This document shows positions 8,125 through 16,462 of a stretch of 46,570 nt of DNA, piece by piece. Under the pieces are notes generated by a model. It was not told the DNA's origin. It was given only the letters and a program-made list of their open reading frames with translations, and made no database searches. The position numbers were made by a program, and so were the translations under genes. Source of the DNA: Oscillospiraceae bacterium (GTDB lineage: Bacteria > Bacillota > Clostridia > Oscillospirales > CAG-272); NCBI GenBank assembly GCA_015063385.1, contig SVUG01000013.1:1-46570 (forward strand). Reading direction: 5' to 3'. How positions within the stretch are numbered: the first letter of the stretch is position 1; every line of letters starts with the position of its first letter.

Positions 8125-9855
8125 TTACGCCTCCTTTTTATCCATCTGGGAATAGTATATTTCGCTGTACTCTGCGTTGCTTTCGAGCAACTCTTCATGT
8201 GTGCCGATGCCTGTAATACGGCCGTCGTTCATAACGATAATCTCGTCAGCATCCTTAACAGAGCTTATTCGCTGTGCAATAATAATTTTGGTGCAATTCT
8301 GAAGGTCGGTTGCAAAGGCGGCTCTTATCTGTGCCTCGGTTGCCGTATCAACGGCACTCGTTGAGTCGTCAAGAATGAGAATCTGCGGCTTCTTGAGAAG
8401 CGCTCTTGCAATACAAAGTCTCTGCTTCTGACCGCCCGAAAGGTTCATACCGCCCTTTTCAAGCTCGGTATCGTATCCGTCGGTAAAGGTGGAAACGAAC
8501 TTATGCGCTGCAGAATGCTCTGCCGCACGAATCATCTCCTCGTCGTTTGCATCAAGGTCGCCCCAGCGAAGATTCTCGGCAATCGTTCCCGAGAAGAGAA
8601 GATTCTTCTGAAGCACCATACCAATGCCGTCACGAAGATTCAGAAGCGAGTAATCCTTCACGTTTACTCCGTCTATCATTACCTCGCCCGAGTCGACGTC
8701 GTAAAGCCTTGGAATCATAGAAACAAGGGTGGTTTTTCCGCATCCCGTAGAGCCGATAATTCCAACGGTAGAGCCTGCGCGTATCTTAAGATTTATATTT
8801 TCAAGCACTGCCTCCTCGCTGTTTTTATAGTAGCGGAAGGATACGTTCTTAAATTCAATATCTCCTGCCGTGATTTTATGTTCTGCCGAGGAATTTATGT
8901 CGTTTATGTCAATTTTTTCGTCAAGAACCTCGCAAATTCTCTTTGCAGATGCCATAGCACGCGAAGACGTCATAAAGAGGAATGTCACCATCATAAGCGA
9001 GGAAAGTATCTGAGTCGTATAGGTGATAAAGGCAGAAAGGTCACCGACCGGCATACCACCGTCAAGCACTATTTTGTGCCCCATCCATATAACTGCAATT
9101 ACGGTGATATACATAAAGATGTTCATAACGGGGCCCATAAAAATCATAAGCTTCACGGCATTCATACCCGAATTTTTAAGGTCGGCGTTATCTGCCTCAA
9201 ACTTCTCTATTTCGTAGTCCTCACGCACGAAGGATTTTACAACTCTGACGTTAGTGACGTTCTCGCGGACGGTGGAATTGAGCTTATCTACCTTTTTCTG
9301 AAGTCGCTCAAATCTCGGGAAGCCGATTCTGATGAGAACGAAGATAACCGTAAGCATAAGCGGCATGGTGACGGCAAGAACAACCGAAAGGCTGGGCTTG
9401 AGCATTACCGCCATTATAATTCCGCCGATAAGCATACCGGGCGAGCGAAGCGCCATGCGAAGAAGCATATTGACAAAATTCTGTATCTGGGTGACGTCGT
9501 TGGTCATTCTCGTCACAAGCGAGCTGGCTGAAAATTTATCAATATTAGCAAATGAATACTGTTGTATCTTGGAATAAAGGTCGCGCCTTAAATCAGCCGC
9601 GAAGTTGACGGACGCCTTTGCGCCGAAATACGCCCCGGCAACGCCACCCGTCATCATAAGTAAAACTATAACGATTAGAGCACCTGCTATGCCAAGGCTC
9701 TTGCCAACCGTAAGTGTGCCTTCGTTTGCATTGTTGATAAGCTCGGCAAGCAGAAGCGGCATAAACATCTCACCGATTACCTCCACTATCATTCCGACAG
9801 GGCCGAGTATAAAAGATGAAAGATAAGGCTTTACATACTTAAACCATCTTTTCAT
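8125..9855 (-). CDS. ABC exporter half-transporter (degenerate ATPase subunit)
   Basis: The 576-residue protein has six transmembrane helices (first about 12-75) and one nucleotide-binding domain. Walker A 'GSTGCGKTT' (about 370) and signature 'LSGGQKQ' (about 471) are intact. Walker B reads 'LILDDSTSAVD', with Asp in place of the catalytic Glu, and the switch motif reads 'IAQRISS', with Gln in place of His. This pair of substitutions is the known mark of the degenerate half of heterodimeric exporters such as TM287/288 and BmrCD. The start codon overlaps the marR stop by four bases (ATGA), so translation is probably coupled. Confidence 0.93.
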   Translation of the reverse strand: MKRWFKYVKPYLSSFILGPVGMIVEVIGEMFMPLLLAELINNANEGTLTVGKSLGIAGALIVIVLLMMTGGVAGAYFGAKASVNFAADLRRDLYSKIQQYSFANIDKFSASSLVTRMTNDVTQIQNFVNMLLRMALRSPGMLIGGIIMAVMLKPSLSVVLAVTMPLMLTVIFVLIRIGFPRFERLQKKVDKLNSTVRENVTNVRVVKSFVREDYEIEKFEADNADLKNSGMNAVKLMIFMGPVMNIFMYITVIAVIWMGHKIVLDGGMPVGDLSAFITYTTQILSSLMMVTFLFMTSSRAMASAKRICEVLDEKIDINDINSSAEHKITAGDIEFKNVSFRYYKNSEEAVLENINLKIRAGSTVGIIGSTGCGKTTLVSMIPRLYDVDSGEVMIDGVNVKDYSLLNLRDGIGMVLQKNLLFSGTIAENLRWGDLDANDEEMIRAAEHSAAHKFVSTFTDGYDTELEKGGMNLSGGQKQRLCIARALLKKPQILILDDSTSAVDTATEAQIRAAFATDLQNCTKIIIAQRISSVKDADEIIVMNDGRITGIGTHEELLESNAEYSEIYYSQMDKKEA

Positions 9856-10304
9856 TTCGTATCCATCCTTTCTTGTTGCTTTTTAATGTTGGCTTGCAGC
9901 TTTTCAAGCGAAGATATATAGCTCTCTAGCTCCTCGTCCGAGAAGCCGTCAAACATTGCTATGTCTGCCTCTGAAAAAAGCTGTCTCGTAAGCTTTACAA
10001 GCTCCCTGCCCTTATCGGTAATCCGAAGCTCGTTATATCTGTTGTCATGACCGAGCGTTCGCTCAACGTAGCCGTCCTGCTCAATTTTTTTAAGAGCGCC
10101 GCAAACAGCCGCTGGCGTGACGTCAAGGTGCTCGGCAAGCTCCTTTTGCGATGGGAGCCTTTCACATCTTGCCAGACGCATCAAAATTCTGTGCTGTGTA
10201 CGGTGAATTCCGATTTCCTTGACACGAGAATCTATCAGAGCTTTATGCATACGGTCAGTACGTATCATCATTTCTATAGCTTGTGCAAGCTTTGTGTACG
10301 ACAT
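9852..10304 (-). CDS. MarR-family transcriptional regulator
   Basis: The 150-residue winged-helix regulator starts at ATG 10304, six nt after AAGGAG. The recognition region contains 'LPSQKELAEHLDVTPAAVCGALKKIEQDGYV' (in part about residues 56-86), then the wing 'GHDNRYNELRITDKGREL', and ends in a dimerisation helix. It is the first gene of an operon with the two exporter subunits (overlaps the next gene by 4 nt), the common layout for MarR repressors of drug exporters. A 27-bp palindrome covers its leader and RBS, which points to autorepression. The ligand is unknown. Confidence 0.93.
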   Translation of the reverse strand: MSYTKLAQAIEMMIRTDRMHKALIDSRVKEIGIHRTQHRILMRLARCERLPSQKELAEHLDVTPAAVCGALKKIEQDGYVERTLGHDNRYNELRITDKGRELVKLTRQLFSEADIAMFDGFSDEELESYISSLEKLQANIKKQQERMDTK

Positions 10305-10314
10305 ATTCAACTCC

Positions 10315-10341
10315 TTAAGCGATTAATAATTAACCACTTAA
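10315..10341. promoter_or_regulatory. Probable MarR operator, 27-bp palindrome
   Basis: The arms match at 11 of 13 positions around the central base, with core TTAAT-N-ATTAA and outer arms TTAAG/CTTAA. It sits directly downstream of the -10 box and its edge overlaps the marR ribosome binding site, a position that would block transcription or early elongation. Confidence 0.7.
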
Positions 10342-10343
10342 CT

Positions 10344-10371
10344 ATTATACACATTTTACAATAAAAATCAA
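10344..10371 (-). promoter_or_regulatory. Promoter of the marR-exporter operon
   Basis: On the minus strand, TTGATT (10371-10366), a 16-nt spacer and a perfect TATAAT (10349-10344), immediately upstream of the palindrome. Confidence 0.7.
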
Positions 10372-10417
10372 TAGCTTTTATACAATTTAACAAAAAGTAC
10401 ACACTTTATTTTTCTGC

Positions 10418-10446
10418 TTGCTTTTTAGTCTAAAAAATGGTAGAAT
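10418..10446 (+). promoter_or_regulatory. Promoter of the Nudix gene
   Basis: TTGCTT (10418-10423), a 17-nt spacer and TAGAAT (10441-10446), 25 nt before the start codon. Confidence 0.55.
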
Positions 10447-10471
10447 ATTCATAGGAAACGAGGTTATTTGT

Positions 10472-10933
10472 ATGATAAACACTACTCTTTGCTACATAGA
10501 ACAAGGCGGCAAGTATCTTATGATACACCGTGTTAAAAAGAAAAATGATATGAATCAGGACAAGTGGATAGGCGTTGGCGGAAAATTTGAGGCGGGCGAG
10601 TCGCCCTATGACTGTGCTCTGCGCGAGATACGCGAGGAGTGCGGAATCGTTCCACGAAATTTAAAATACAGAGGAATAGTCACCTTTGTATCCGACAAGT
10701 ACGGCACGGAATATATGCATCTCTTTACTGCAAACGGCTACGACGGTGAGGTAAATTACGACTGTGACGAGGGCGAGCTTGTGTGGTTGCCTAAGGCTGA
10801 TATAAGAAATCTTCCTCTATGGGAGGGTGACCACATTTTCCTCGACCTTATTGAGAGTGACGCACCCTTTTTCTCCCTAAAGCTTGAATATACGGGAGAA
10901 AAACTTAAAAATCACGAATTAGTTTTTGCATAA
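10472..10933 (+). CDS. Nudix hydrolase (MutT/8-oxo-dGTP diphosphatase type)
   Basis: The 153-residue protein starts at ATG 10472; the frame extends to 10418 but that overlaps the promoter. The full Nudix box is present at about residues 37-59: 'GGKFEAGESPYD' then 'REIREECGI', fitting GX5EX7REUXEEXGU with all metal-binding glutamates. Length and the absence of other domains fit small MutT-like enzymes that hydrolyse oxidised nucleoside triphosphates. The exact substrate cannot be told from the sequence. The gene is monocistronic, with its own promoter and a strong terminator shared with the next convergent gene. Confidence 0.88.
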   Translation: MINTTLCYIEQGGKYLMIHRVKKKNDMNQDKWIGVGGKFEAGESPYDCALREIREECGIVPRNLKYRGIVTFVSDKYGTEYMHLFTANGYDGEVNYDCDEGELVWLPKADIRNLPLWEGDHIFLDLIESDAPFFSLKLEYTGEKLKNHELVFA

Positions 10934-10970
10934 AAAAGTGAGAAACGCGATTTGCGTTTCTCACTTTTTT
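10932..10970 (+). terminator. Convergent terminator overlapping the end of the metallopeptidase gene
   Basis: A 17-bp perfect stem (10932-10948 with 10954-10970) with a 5-nt loop and A-/T-runs on both sides. Its right arm contains the stop codon and last codons of the minus-strand gene. Confidence 0.85.
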
Positions 10971-11470
10971 AATATTCTTTGCCTCTCCTTGTAATCGGGC
11001 ATTACGGAGGCGACAATTCGGTAAAATCTTTCGGAATGATTAAGCTCAACAAGGTGGGCAAGCTCGTGGACTACTACGTAATCTATCGCTTCCTCGGGAT
11101 AGAGCATCAGTCGGTACGAAAAGGAGAGGTTGCCTGCCGAGGAGCATGAGCCAAAACGAGTTTTTGCACTCGTTATAGTTATTCTGCCGTATTTTAAACC
11201 CATAATTTTTGAATAGCGCTCAACTTTTAGAGGTATTATCTGTTTTGCAAGCTTCTTTAATTCCTTTATTCTTTCGTCGGTAAGAGTACCTATTCTGGCA
11301 TCTCTCTCCTCTTGCGCCTTAAGGTGATTTTCAATCCACCTTTTATGCGATAATATAACGCTCTCAATTTTCTCACGCGAAGTACCGAAGGGGGCTTTCA
11401 CTATAAGTTTCCCCTCCTTTATAGAAAGGGCTATCGTGCGTCTTGCGGAATATTTAAGCTCGTAATTCAT
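10961..11470 (-). CDS. YgjP/DUF45-like zinc metallopeptidase
   Basis: The start is set at ATG 11470 behind GAGGTGAT. The 169-residue protein shows 'RFGSCSSAGNLSFSYRLMLYP' (in part) followed by the zinc-binding 'VVHELAHLVELNHSERFY' in the C-terminal third. The two His of HELAH and a downstream His in NHSERF form the expected site of the YgjP-like/SprT-related M48 group. No signal peptide, so cytoplasmic. Proteins of this family accompany many genomes, but their substrate is not established. Its last codons lie within the shared terminator hairpin. Confidence 0.85.
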   Translation of the reverse strand: MNYELKYSARRTIALSIKEGKLIVKAPFGTSREKIESVILSHKRWIENHLKAQEERDARIGTLTDERIKELKKLAKQIIPLKVERYSKIMGLKYGRITITSAKTRFGSCSSAGNLSFSYRLMLYPEEAIDYVVVHELAHLVELNHSERFYRIVASVMPDYKERQRILKK

Positions 11471-11521
11471 TTTATCACCTCGCTGATATTTTACCACAAA
11501 TACGCTACAAAGTAAAGTGCT

Positions 11522-13891
11522 TTAGTGAAGATTGCAGCCTGAGTTGAACTGTTTTTTTCGGTTTGTCACTCCCACGTAGGAATCCGCGGGCAAGGAGTAG
11601 TAGAAGTACGGCAATTCTTCATTCAAAGGGCGCTCGGCATATCCGCTCATATCGCGGTATACGTATTCTGCATCGGTGACGTATATCTCCTTTGGGAAAT
11701 TGCGGTCACTGATAGACAGAAGTGCTACGGCAAGCAGGTTTCCCTTGGGACAATTAGGGTTTGCCACCGCCTTACTCTCGGTGTCGTAAAGACACAGAAC
11801 GTGGCGCTCACACTCGCCTCTTGGCTGGTTATCTACAGTGAAATAGCCGTACTCGCGCCTGTTCCCTCTCGGGTCGTAAACGCACACGTCGGTATATAAA
11901 GCACCCGAATCCTTGCAATAAGGCAGATAAAGAAGTCCTGCAGTGGAAAAGCTCTCGGGAGTTTCTTCGTTCTCGAGTCGCTCACGGTGTATCTCGTTCA
12001 TCACCGAATCCCAGATTTCAAGGTGACTTTTTGAAAGACCGCTTACCGCACGCTCACCGCTGTCGTATCCGCACCAAATGCTAGCGGTATAATAGGGAGT
12101 ATATCCTACAAACATTTTGTCACGGCTGCCGCCTGACGTGCCTGTTTTTCCTGCGGTGTCTACCAGATTATCAAGCGTTAATGATTTTGCAGTACCGTCA
12201 CGAACGACGAGCGAAAGCAGCTGATTCATAATTTTTGCGGTAGAATCCTTAATGACTGTTTTTTTCTCTTGAGTATTTTCAAGTATTCTCCTGCCCTTGT
12301 AGTCCTCGACGTAGAGATACGAGCGCATTTCCCTTCTCACACCGCCGGAGGTGAACACACCGTACGCTTCTGTAAGCTCCGTAAGAGATACTCCGCGTCC
12401 AAGCTGACCGAGCGCCATAGGGGCGGTGGCTACGTCGGTGATTTTTTTGCCGTTTACGGTTTGATTATCTATCAAAGATGTGAAGCCAAACTCATTTGTC
12501 AATGAATTGAAAATGCTGCGCGGAGTGCGAATTTTTGAAAGCCTGACGGCTATCGTGTTTTTAGATTGTCTTATTGCATCGGAAACGGTTGTAAGTCCGT
12601 CATATACCTTAGGTGAATTGTAAGGATATTCTCTATACCCATCGGCAGTTTCCACAAAGCTCGTCGGGACGTCGTCAAGAACCGTCGCCCAGTTTATTCT
12701 TCCCTCGTCAATAAGGGGTGCGTACAGTGCAAGTGGTTTCATTACGGAGCCGGGTGTATGAGGTACTGTAGCATGATTCAAAAGTCTGTTTCCTGTTTTT
12801 TTGCCCACCCTGCCTATGATTCCCGCGAGGTCGCCCGTACGCGAGTCTGCAACCACCATAGCGTAATTGAGCCCGTCCTTTATTTCCTCGGGAAAATTAT
12901 CCGAATTCTCAAAATACTCTTCAAGCGAGTTCTGAACGGATATATCCATAGTAGTATAAACCTTATATCCACCTCCAAGAAGCATAAGGCGAGCGTACTG
13001 CTCGGAGATGTCGTATTTTTCGGCAAGGTCACGAGTCACCTCATCTGTTGCTACCTCGGCAAACCAGGAATCAAATCTGTCGGAGCGCTCCTCACGAGGT
13101 ATAACGGAAATCGGCTTTGCTTTTGCAGCGTTATATTCTTCTTCATTTATAATACCGTCAGAATGCATTACCGAAAGTATAACGTCGCGCTTTTTCTTAC
13201 AAGCTTGGGGGTTAATATAAGGATTATAGGCGGTAGTAGCATTGGTGATTCCTATCAGCATTGCCGCCTCCTCGACAGAAAGCTCGCTCGGCTCAATACC
13301 GAAATATGCTCTCGCGGCCGCGCCGACTCCAAAAATATTATCACTCATGGGAACGAGGTTTAGGTAAACCTCTAAAATTTCATCCTTGGAGTAATTCTTC
13401 TCAATATGAATGGCGCGGATTATTTCGGACAGCTTGCGCTTTATGGTCATCTGATTGTCACCGCTCATATTTTTAACGACCTGCTGGGTTATCGTAGAAG
13501 CACCGAAAACGCGCTCCCTTCCCGTTATATAATTTAAGGCGGCAAGCATCGTACGCTTAAAGTCAAATCCGCTGTGCGAATAGAAAATCTTGTCCTCAAC
13601 GGCTATAAAGCCTTTTTTCAGATAAGGACTTATTTCATTCAGCGAATAATAGCATTTCCTAACGCCTCCCGATTGCTCTATAGCTACGGGTGTGTACTCG
13701 TCGGTATCTGCGTTCGCATAGAAGGTCGTTGACTCGAACGAGAGAGCCCCCTCAAAAAGCTGCTCGTCTGCCTCGAAATTTATTCCTCTGTATACAAAAA
13801 TTGCAAGCAAACCGAGGCTTACGGCAACAACCAATGAGAGTGAAAAAATAGTTATTGCCGTCACCTTTAGCGCCTTTTTAAATTTATTCAT
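11522..13891 (-). CDS. Class A penicillin-binding protein (glycosyltransferase-transpeptidase)
   Basis: The 789-residue bifunctional murein synthase has one N-terminal transmembrane helix (about 8-34). The GT51 domain carries 'AVEDKIFYSHSGFD' (catalytic Glu about 98), 'GASTITQQVVKN' and 'EILEVYLN'. The transpeptidase domain has SxxK in 'GSVMKPL' (Ser about 381), 'SKN' (about 441) and 'KTGTS' (about 582). All catalytic motifs are intact. It acts outside the membrane, polymerising lipid II and cross-linking peptides. Beyond KTG there is a ~150-residue Cys-containing C-terminal extension with no recognised domain. The RBS AGGAGT is 8 nt before ATG. It follows the truA terminator, so it is a separate unit; no convincing promoter was found. 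Confidence 0.93.
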   Translation of the reverse strand: MNKFKKALKVTAITIFSLSLVVAVSLGLLAIFVYRGINFEADEQLFEGALSFESTTFYANADTDEYTPVAIEQSGGVRKCYYSLNEISPYLKKGFIAVEDKIFYSHSGFDFKRTMLAALNYITGRERVFGASTITQQVVKNMSGDNQMTIKRKLSEIIRAIHIEKNYSKDEILEVYLNLVPMSDNIFGVGAAARAYFGIEPSELSVEEAAMLIGITNATTAYNPYINPQACKKKRDVILSVMHSDGIINEEEYNAAKAKPISVIPREERSDRFDSWFAEVATDEVTRDLAEKYDISEQYARLMLLGGGYKVYTTMDISVQNSLEEYFENSDNFPEEIKDGLNYAMVVADSRTGDLAGIIGRVGKKTGNRLLNHATVPHTPGSVMKPLALYAPLIDEGRINWATVLDDVPTSFVETADGYREYPYNSPKVYDGLTTVSDAIRQSKNTIAVRLSKIRTPRSIFNSLTNEFGFTSLIDNQTVNGKKITDVATAPMALGQLGRGVSLTELTEAYGVFTSGGVRREMRSYLYVEDYKGRRILENTQEKKTVIKDSTAKIMNQLLSLVVRDGTAKSLTLDNLVDTAGKTGTSGGSRDKMFVGYTPYYTASIWCGYDSGERAVSGLSKSHLEIWDSVMNEIHRERLENEETPESFSTAGLLYLPYCKDSGALYTDVCVYDPRGNRREYGYFTVDNQPRGECERHVLCLYDTESKAVANPNCPKGNLLAVALLSISDRNFPKEIYVTDAEYVYRDMSGYAERPLNEELPYFYYSLPADSYVGVTNRKKQFNSGCNLH

Positions 13892-13918
13892 ATTAGATTA
13901 ACTCCTGACAAAACGAAA

Positions 13919-13953
13919 ATCCGTGTGACTTTTTATAATCTTGTCACACGGAT
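13919..13953 (-). terminator. Terminator of the ruvC-truA operon
   Basis: An 11-bp perfect stem (13919-13929 with 13943-13953); on the minus strand the hairpin is followed by TTTTCGTTTT. Confidence 0.75.
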
Positions 13954-13993
13954 AGCTTATTTATTTGATGCTTTGTCTGGAAAAAATGGAAAA

Positions 13994-14737
13994 TCAATAC
14001 ATCACGCGATTTAAGTAAAGTCCCTCGGCGGGCGCTGTCATACCTGCACGAGAACGGTCGCGCGAGGCGATAATATCGGAAATTTCATCGGGAGAAATTC
14101 TGCCGAACGCAACCTCGCACAAAGTGCCGACGATGATGCGAACCATATTATAAAGGAAACCGTCGGCAGAAATTTTCACGTCAATGAAGTCGCCCTGTCG
14201 ACTGACTGTAAGCGAGGTGATATTTCTCACTGTGTCCTCTACGTCAGAGCCTTCTGCCATAAAGGTAGAAAAATCATGTTTACCTATAAAATACTTTGCC
14301 GCTTCGTTCATTTTTGTAAGCGCTGACTCGTCAATATATCGGGGTAAAAACCACACTCTGCCGTAATAAAAAGGGTCGTAAATCCGCGTGTTCATTATAC
14401 GGTAGAGGTATTCTTTTTCCTTAACGTCATAGCGTGGATGAAAGCCATCATCGCACTCTTTTGCATAAAACAGGGATAAATCCTCGGGCAGAAATCTCGA
14501 AACGGCTATCGGAAGCTTGTCAGCGGGAATCGTGCCGCCATCGCACTCGACCGTCAAGCAAAACTCGTTGGCATGCACTCCTGCATCAGTACGGCTACAG
14601 CCCGTCACTCTGCAAGGAATGCCAAACGCCTGATTTAGCGCTGCGTTAAGCTCACCCTGCACGGTACGCAGTCCGGGCTGCACCTGGAAGCCGTGAAAGG
14701 CAGTGCCAAGATATTTTATTTTTGCAAAATATTTCAT
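13994..14737 (-). CDS. truA: tRNA pseudouridine(38-40) synthase
   Basis: TruA converts uridines 38-40 in the anticodon arm of many tRNAs to pseudouridine. The catalytic Asp is D51 in 'GCSRTDAGVHA', and the N-terminal 'YLGTAFHGFQVQ' and C-terminal 'FLYNMVRIIVGTL' motifs are typical. Length (247 residues) is normal. It starts three nt after the ecfT stop with only a weak RBS (AAGGT), suggesting translational coupling. An ecfA1-ecfA2-ecfT-truA order is common in Firmicutes. Confidence 0.95.
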   Translation of the reverse strand: MKYFAKIKYLGTAFHGFQVQPGLRTVQGELNAALNQAFGIPCRVTGCSRTDAGVHANEFCLTVECDGGTIPADKLPIAVSRFLPEDLSLFYAKECDDGFHPRYDVKEKEYLYRIMNTRIYDPFYYGRVWFLPRYIDESALTKMNEAAKYFIGKHDFSTFMAEGSDVEDTVRNITSLTVSRQGDFIDVKISADGFLYNMVRIIVGTLCEVAFGRISPDEISDIIASRDRSRAGMTAPAEGLYLNRVMY

Positions 14738-14740
14738 ATT

Positions 14741-15601
14741 TTATACCTTGTAGAACGGTACTCCGTAAAGTATGCCGTCAAGCTCAAATTTGTAAGGCAG
14801 AATTGCAAGCGATATCATCAAGCCGATAATAAGCAAAAATGCGGCAAGGAATATATAATCGCGAGCGCGGTATTCAAGCTTTACCATCTTCGTTCTGCCC
14901 ACGTCACCGCGATAGCAGCGGCATTCCATAGCCGTGGCGAGCTCCTCTGCACGCTTGAACGATGAAACGAACAGCGGGATAAGAATAGGAACGAGCGCCT
15001 TGGCACGCTGGACAAGACTTCCGCTTGTGAAATCTGCGCCGCGCGACTTCTGCGCGTTCATAATCTTCTCTGTTTCCTCAACGAGCGTAGGAATAAAGCG
15101 CAAGGCTATCGACATCATCATAGCAAAGGTATGCACGGGGACCTTGATTTTCTTGAGCGGCGAGAGAAGCGACTCAAGCCCGTCGGTAAGAGCTATCGGA
15201 GAGGTCGTATAGGTGAGGAGAATACTCGTACCTATAATCAGAATTATAACGCGAAGCGCCATAAGAATTGCTCTTATTATGCCCTCTTTATATATTTTAA
15301 TAATCCAAAACTCGACGAGAGGAGCACCCTCGCCCTTGGTCATAAATATATTGATTAGTGCGGTAAAAAGAAGAATAAAGAGTATCGGCTTGATTCCCTT
15401 TAATATAACCGACATAGAAATACGGCTGACGGCAACGAGTATAAGCGCTACTACGCCTATAAGCAAAAACGATGCTGGGTTATTAGCTACGAATACTGCA
15501 ACGATAAATAGTGTTGCAAGAATTATCTTCGTTCTGGGGTCAAGCTTATGAATAGGCGAATATCCCGGGAAAAACTGACCGAGTGTAATATCACTTATCA
15601 T
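14741..15601 (-). CDS. ecfT: ECF transporter transmembrane (T) component
   Basis: The 286-residue T-protein of the energy-coupling factor has about six hydrophobic segments. 'AQKSRGADF' and 'AMECRCYRG' near residues 182 and 222 are the two Ala-Arg-Gly-type coupling-helix motifs (ARGxx/AxExRxY form) that dock on the two ATPases. It overlaps ecfA2 by 4 nt. No substrate-specific S component is encoded nearby, so this is a group II (shared) ECF module that serves S proteins encoded elsewhere. Confidence 0.93.
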   Translation of the reverse strand: MISDITLGQFFPGYSPIHKLDPRTKIILATLFIVAVFVANNPASFLLIGVVALILVAVSRISMSVILKGIKPILFILLFTALINIFMTKGEGAPLVEFWIIKIYKEGIIRAILMALRVIILIIGTSILLTYTTSPIALTDGLESLLSPLKKIKVPVHTFAMMMSIALRFIPTLVEETEKIMNAQKSRGADFTSGSLVQRAKALVPILIPLFVSSFKRAEELATAMECRCYRGDVGRTKMVKLEYRARDYIFLAAFLLIIGLMISLAILPYKFELDGILYGVPFYKV

Positions 15602-16461
15602 TTTTTGCCTCCTTTCAGGTAAGAAAGGATAGCATCGCGCAGTCCCTCGGTGGTATAAAGAGTTCCCTCAAGGTTGATTCCGCGATTTTTCAGTGCAATC
15701 GCAACGCGAGAAACCACAGGAACGTCAAGTCCCACTGCTGTAAGCGACTCCGCCTCGGAGAATATCTCCTCCACCGTTCCGGTCTTATATACCTTGGCAT
15801 TATTCATAACCACGACGTCATCGCAGTAATGTGCCATATCCTCCATAGAGTGACTGACGAGAATTACAGACGTACCGAGCGTGTTAACGTACTCCCTGAG
15901 TCCACCGAGTATCTCGCGTCTGCCACGGGGGTCAAGACCTGCCGCAGGCTCGTCAAGCACGAGAACGTCGGGGCGCATAGCGATAATTCCTGCTATTGCC
16001 ACGCGGCGCTTCTGTCCGCCGGAAAGCTCAAAGGGGGATTTGTCAAGCAGATCAGGGCTTACGCCTGCAAAGCGTGCCGCCTCAATTACCCGTTCCTCCA
16101 CCTCTTCGGGCGAAAGTCCGAGATTTCTCGGTGCGAATCCAATATCTGCCCTGACCGTTTCATCAAAAAGCTGATACTCAGGATACTGCATAACGAGTCC
16201 GACTCTGTATCTAATTTTTGCAATTTCCTTCGGCTTTTCCCAGATATCCTCACCGTCAAGGTATACTCTGCCCTCCTCGGGTTTGTAAAGACCGTTGAGA
16301 AGATTTACAAGCGTCGATTTTCCCGAGCCGGTATGACCTATGAGTCCGGTTATTCTGCCCTTTTTAAAGGAAACGCTGACGTTATCAAGTGCAACCTTTT
16401 CAAAGGGAGTTCCCTTGCCGTATACGAAGGAAACGTTTTCTATCTTCAGAATTTCGTTCAT
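15598..16461 (-). CDS. ecfA2: ECF transporter ATPase A2
   Basis: The 287-residue ATPase has Walker A 'GHTGSGKSTL' (about 37-46), Q-loop 'QYPEYQLF', signature 'LSGGQKRR' and Walker B 'LVLDEPAAGLDP'. The Q-loop and 'DEPAAGLDP' form are characteristic of EcfA2 (the A' subunit). It ends with the short C-terminal domain found in ECF ATPases. It overlaps ecfT by 4 nt and lies one base after ecfA1, so the three subunits are co-translated. With A1 and T it energises vitamin or micronutrient uptake. Confidence 0.94.
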   Translation of the reverse strand: MNEILKIENVSFVYGKGTPFEKVALDNVSVSFKKGRITGLIGHTGSGKSTLVNLLNGLYKPEEGRVYLDGEDIWEKPKEIAKIRYRVGLVMQYPEYQLFDETVRADIGFAPRNLGLSPEEVEERVIEAARFAGVSPDLLDKSPFELSGGQKRRVAIAGIIAMRPDVLVLDEPAAGLDPRGRREILGGLREYVNTLGTSVILVSHSMEDMAHYCDDVVVMNNAKVYKTGTVEEIFSEAESLTAVGLDVPVVSRVAIALKNRGINLEGTLYTTEGLRDAILSYLKGGKK

Positions 16462-16462
16462 T

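Noticed and set aside
8503-9531. 342-codon plus-strand ORF opposite the ABC exporter gene
   Set aside because: Its composition (His/Arg/Lys-rich) is an antisense shadow of the conserved exporter gene, which has all motifs on the other strand.
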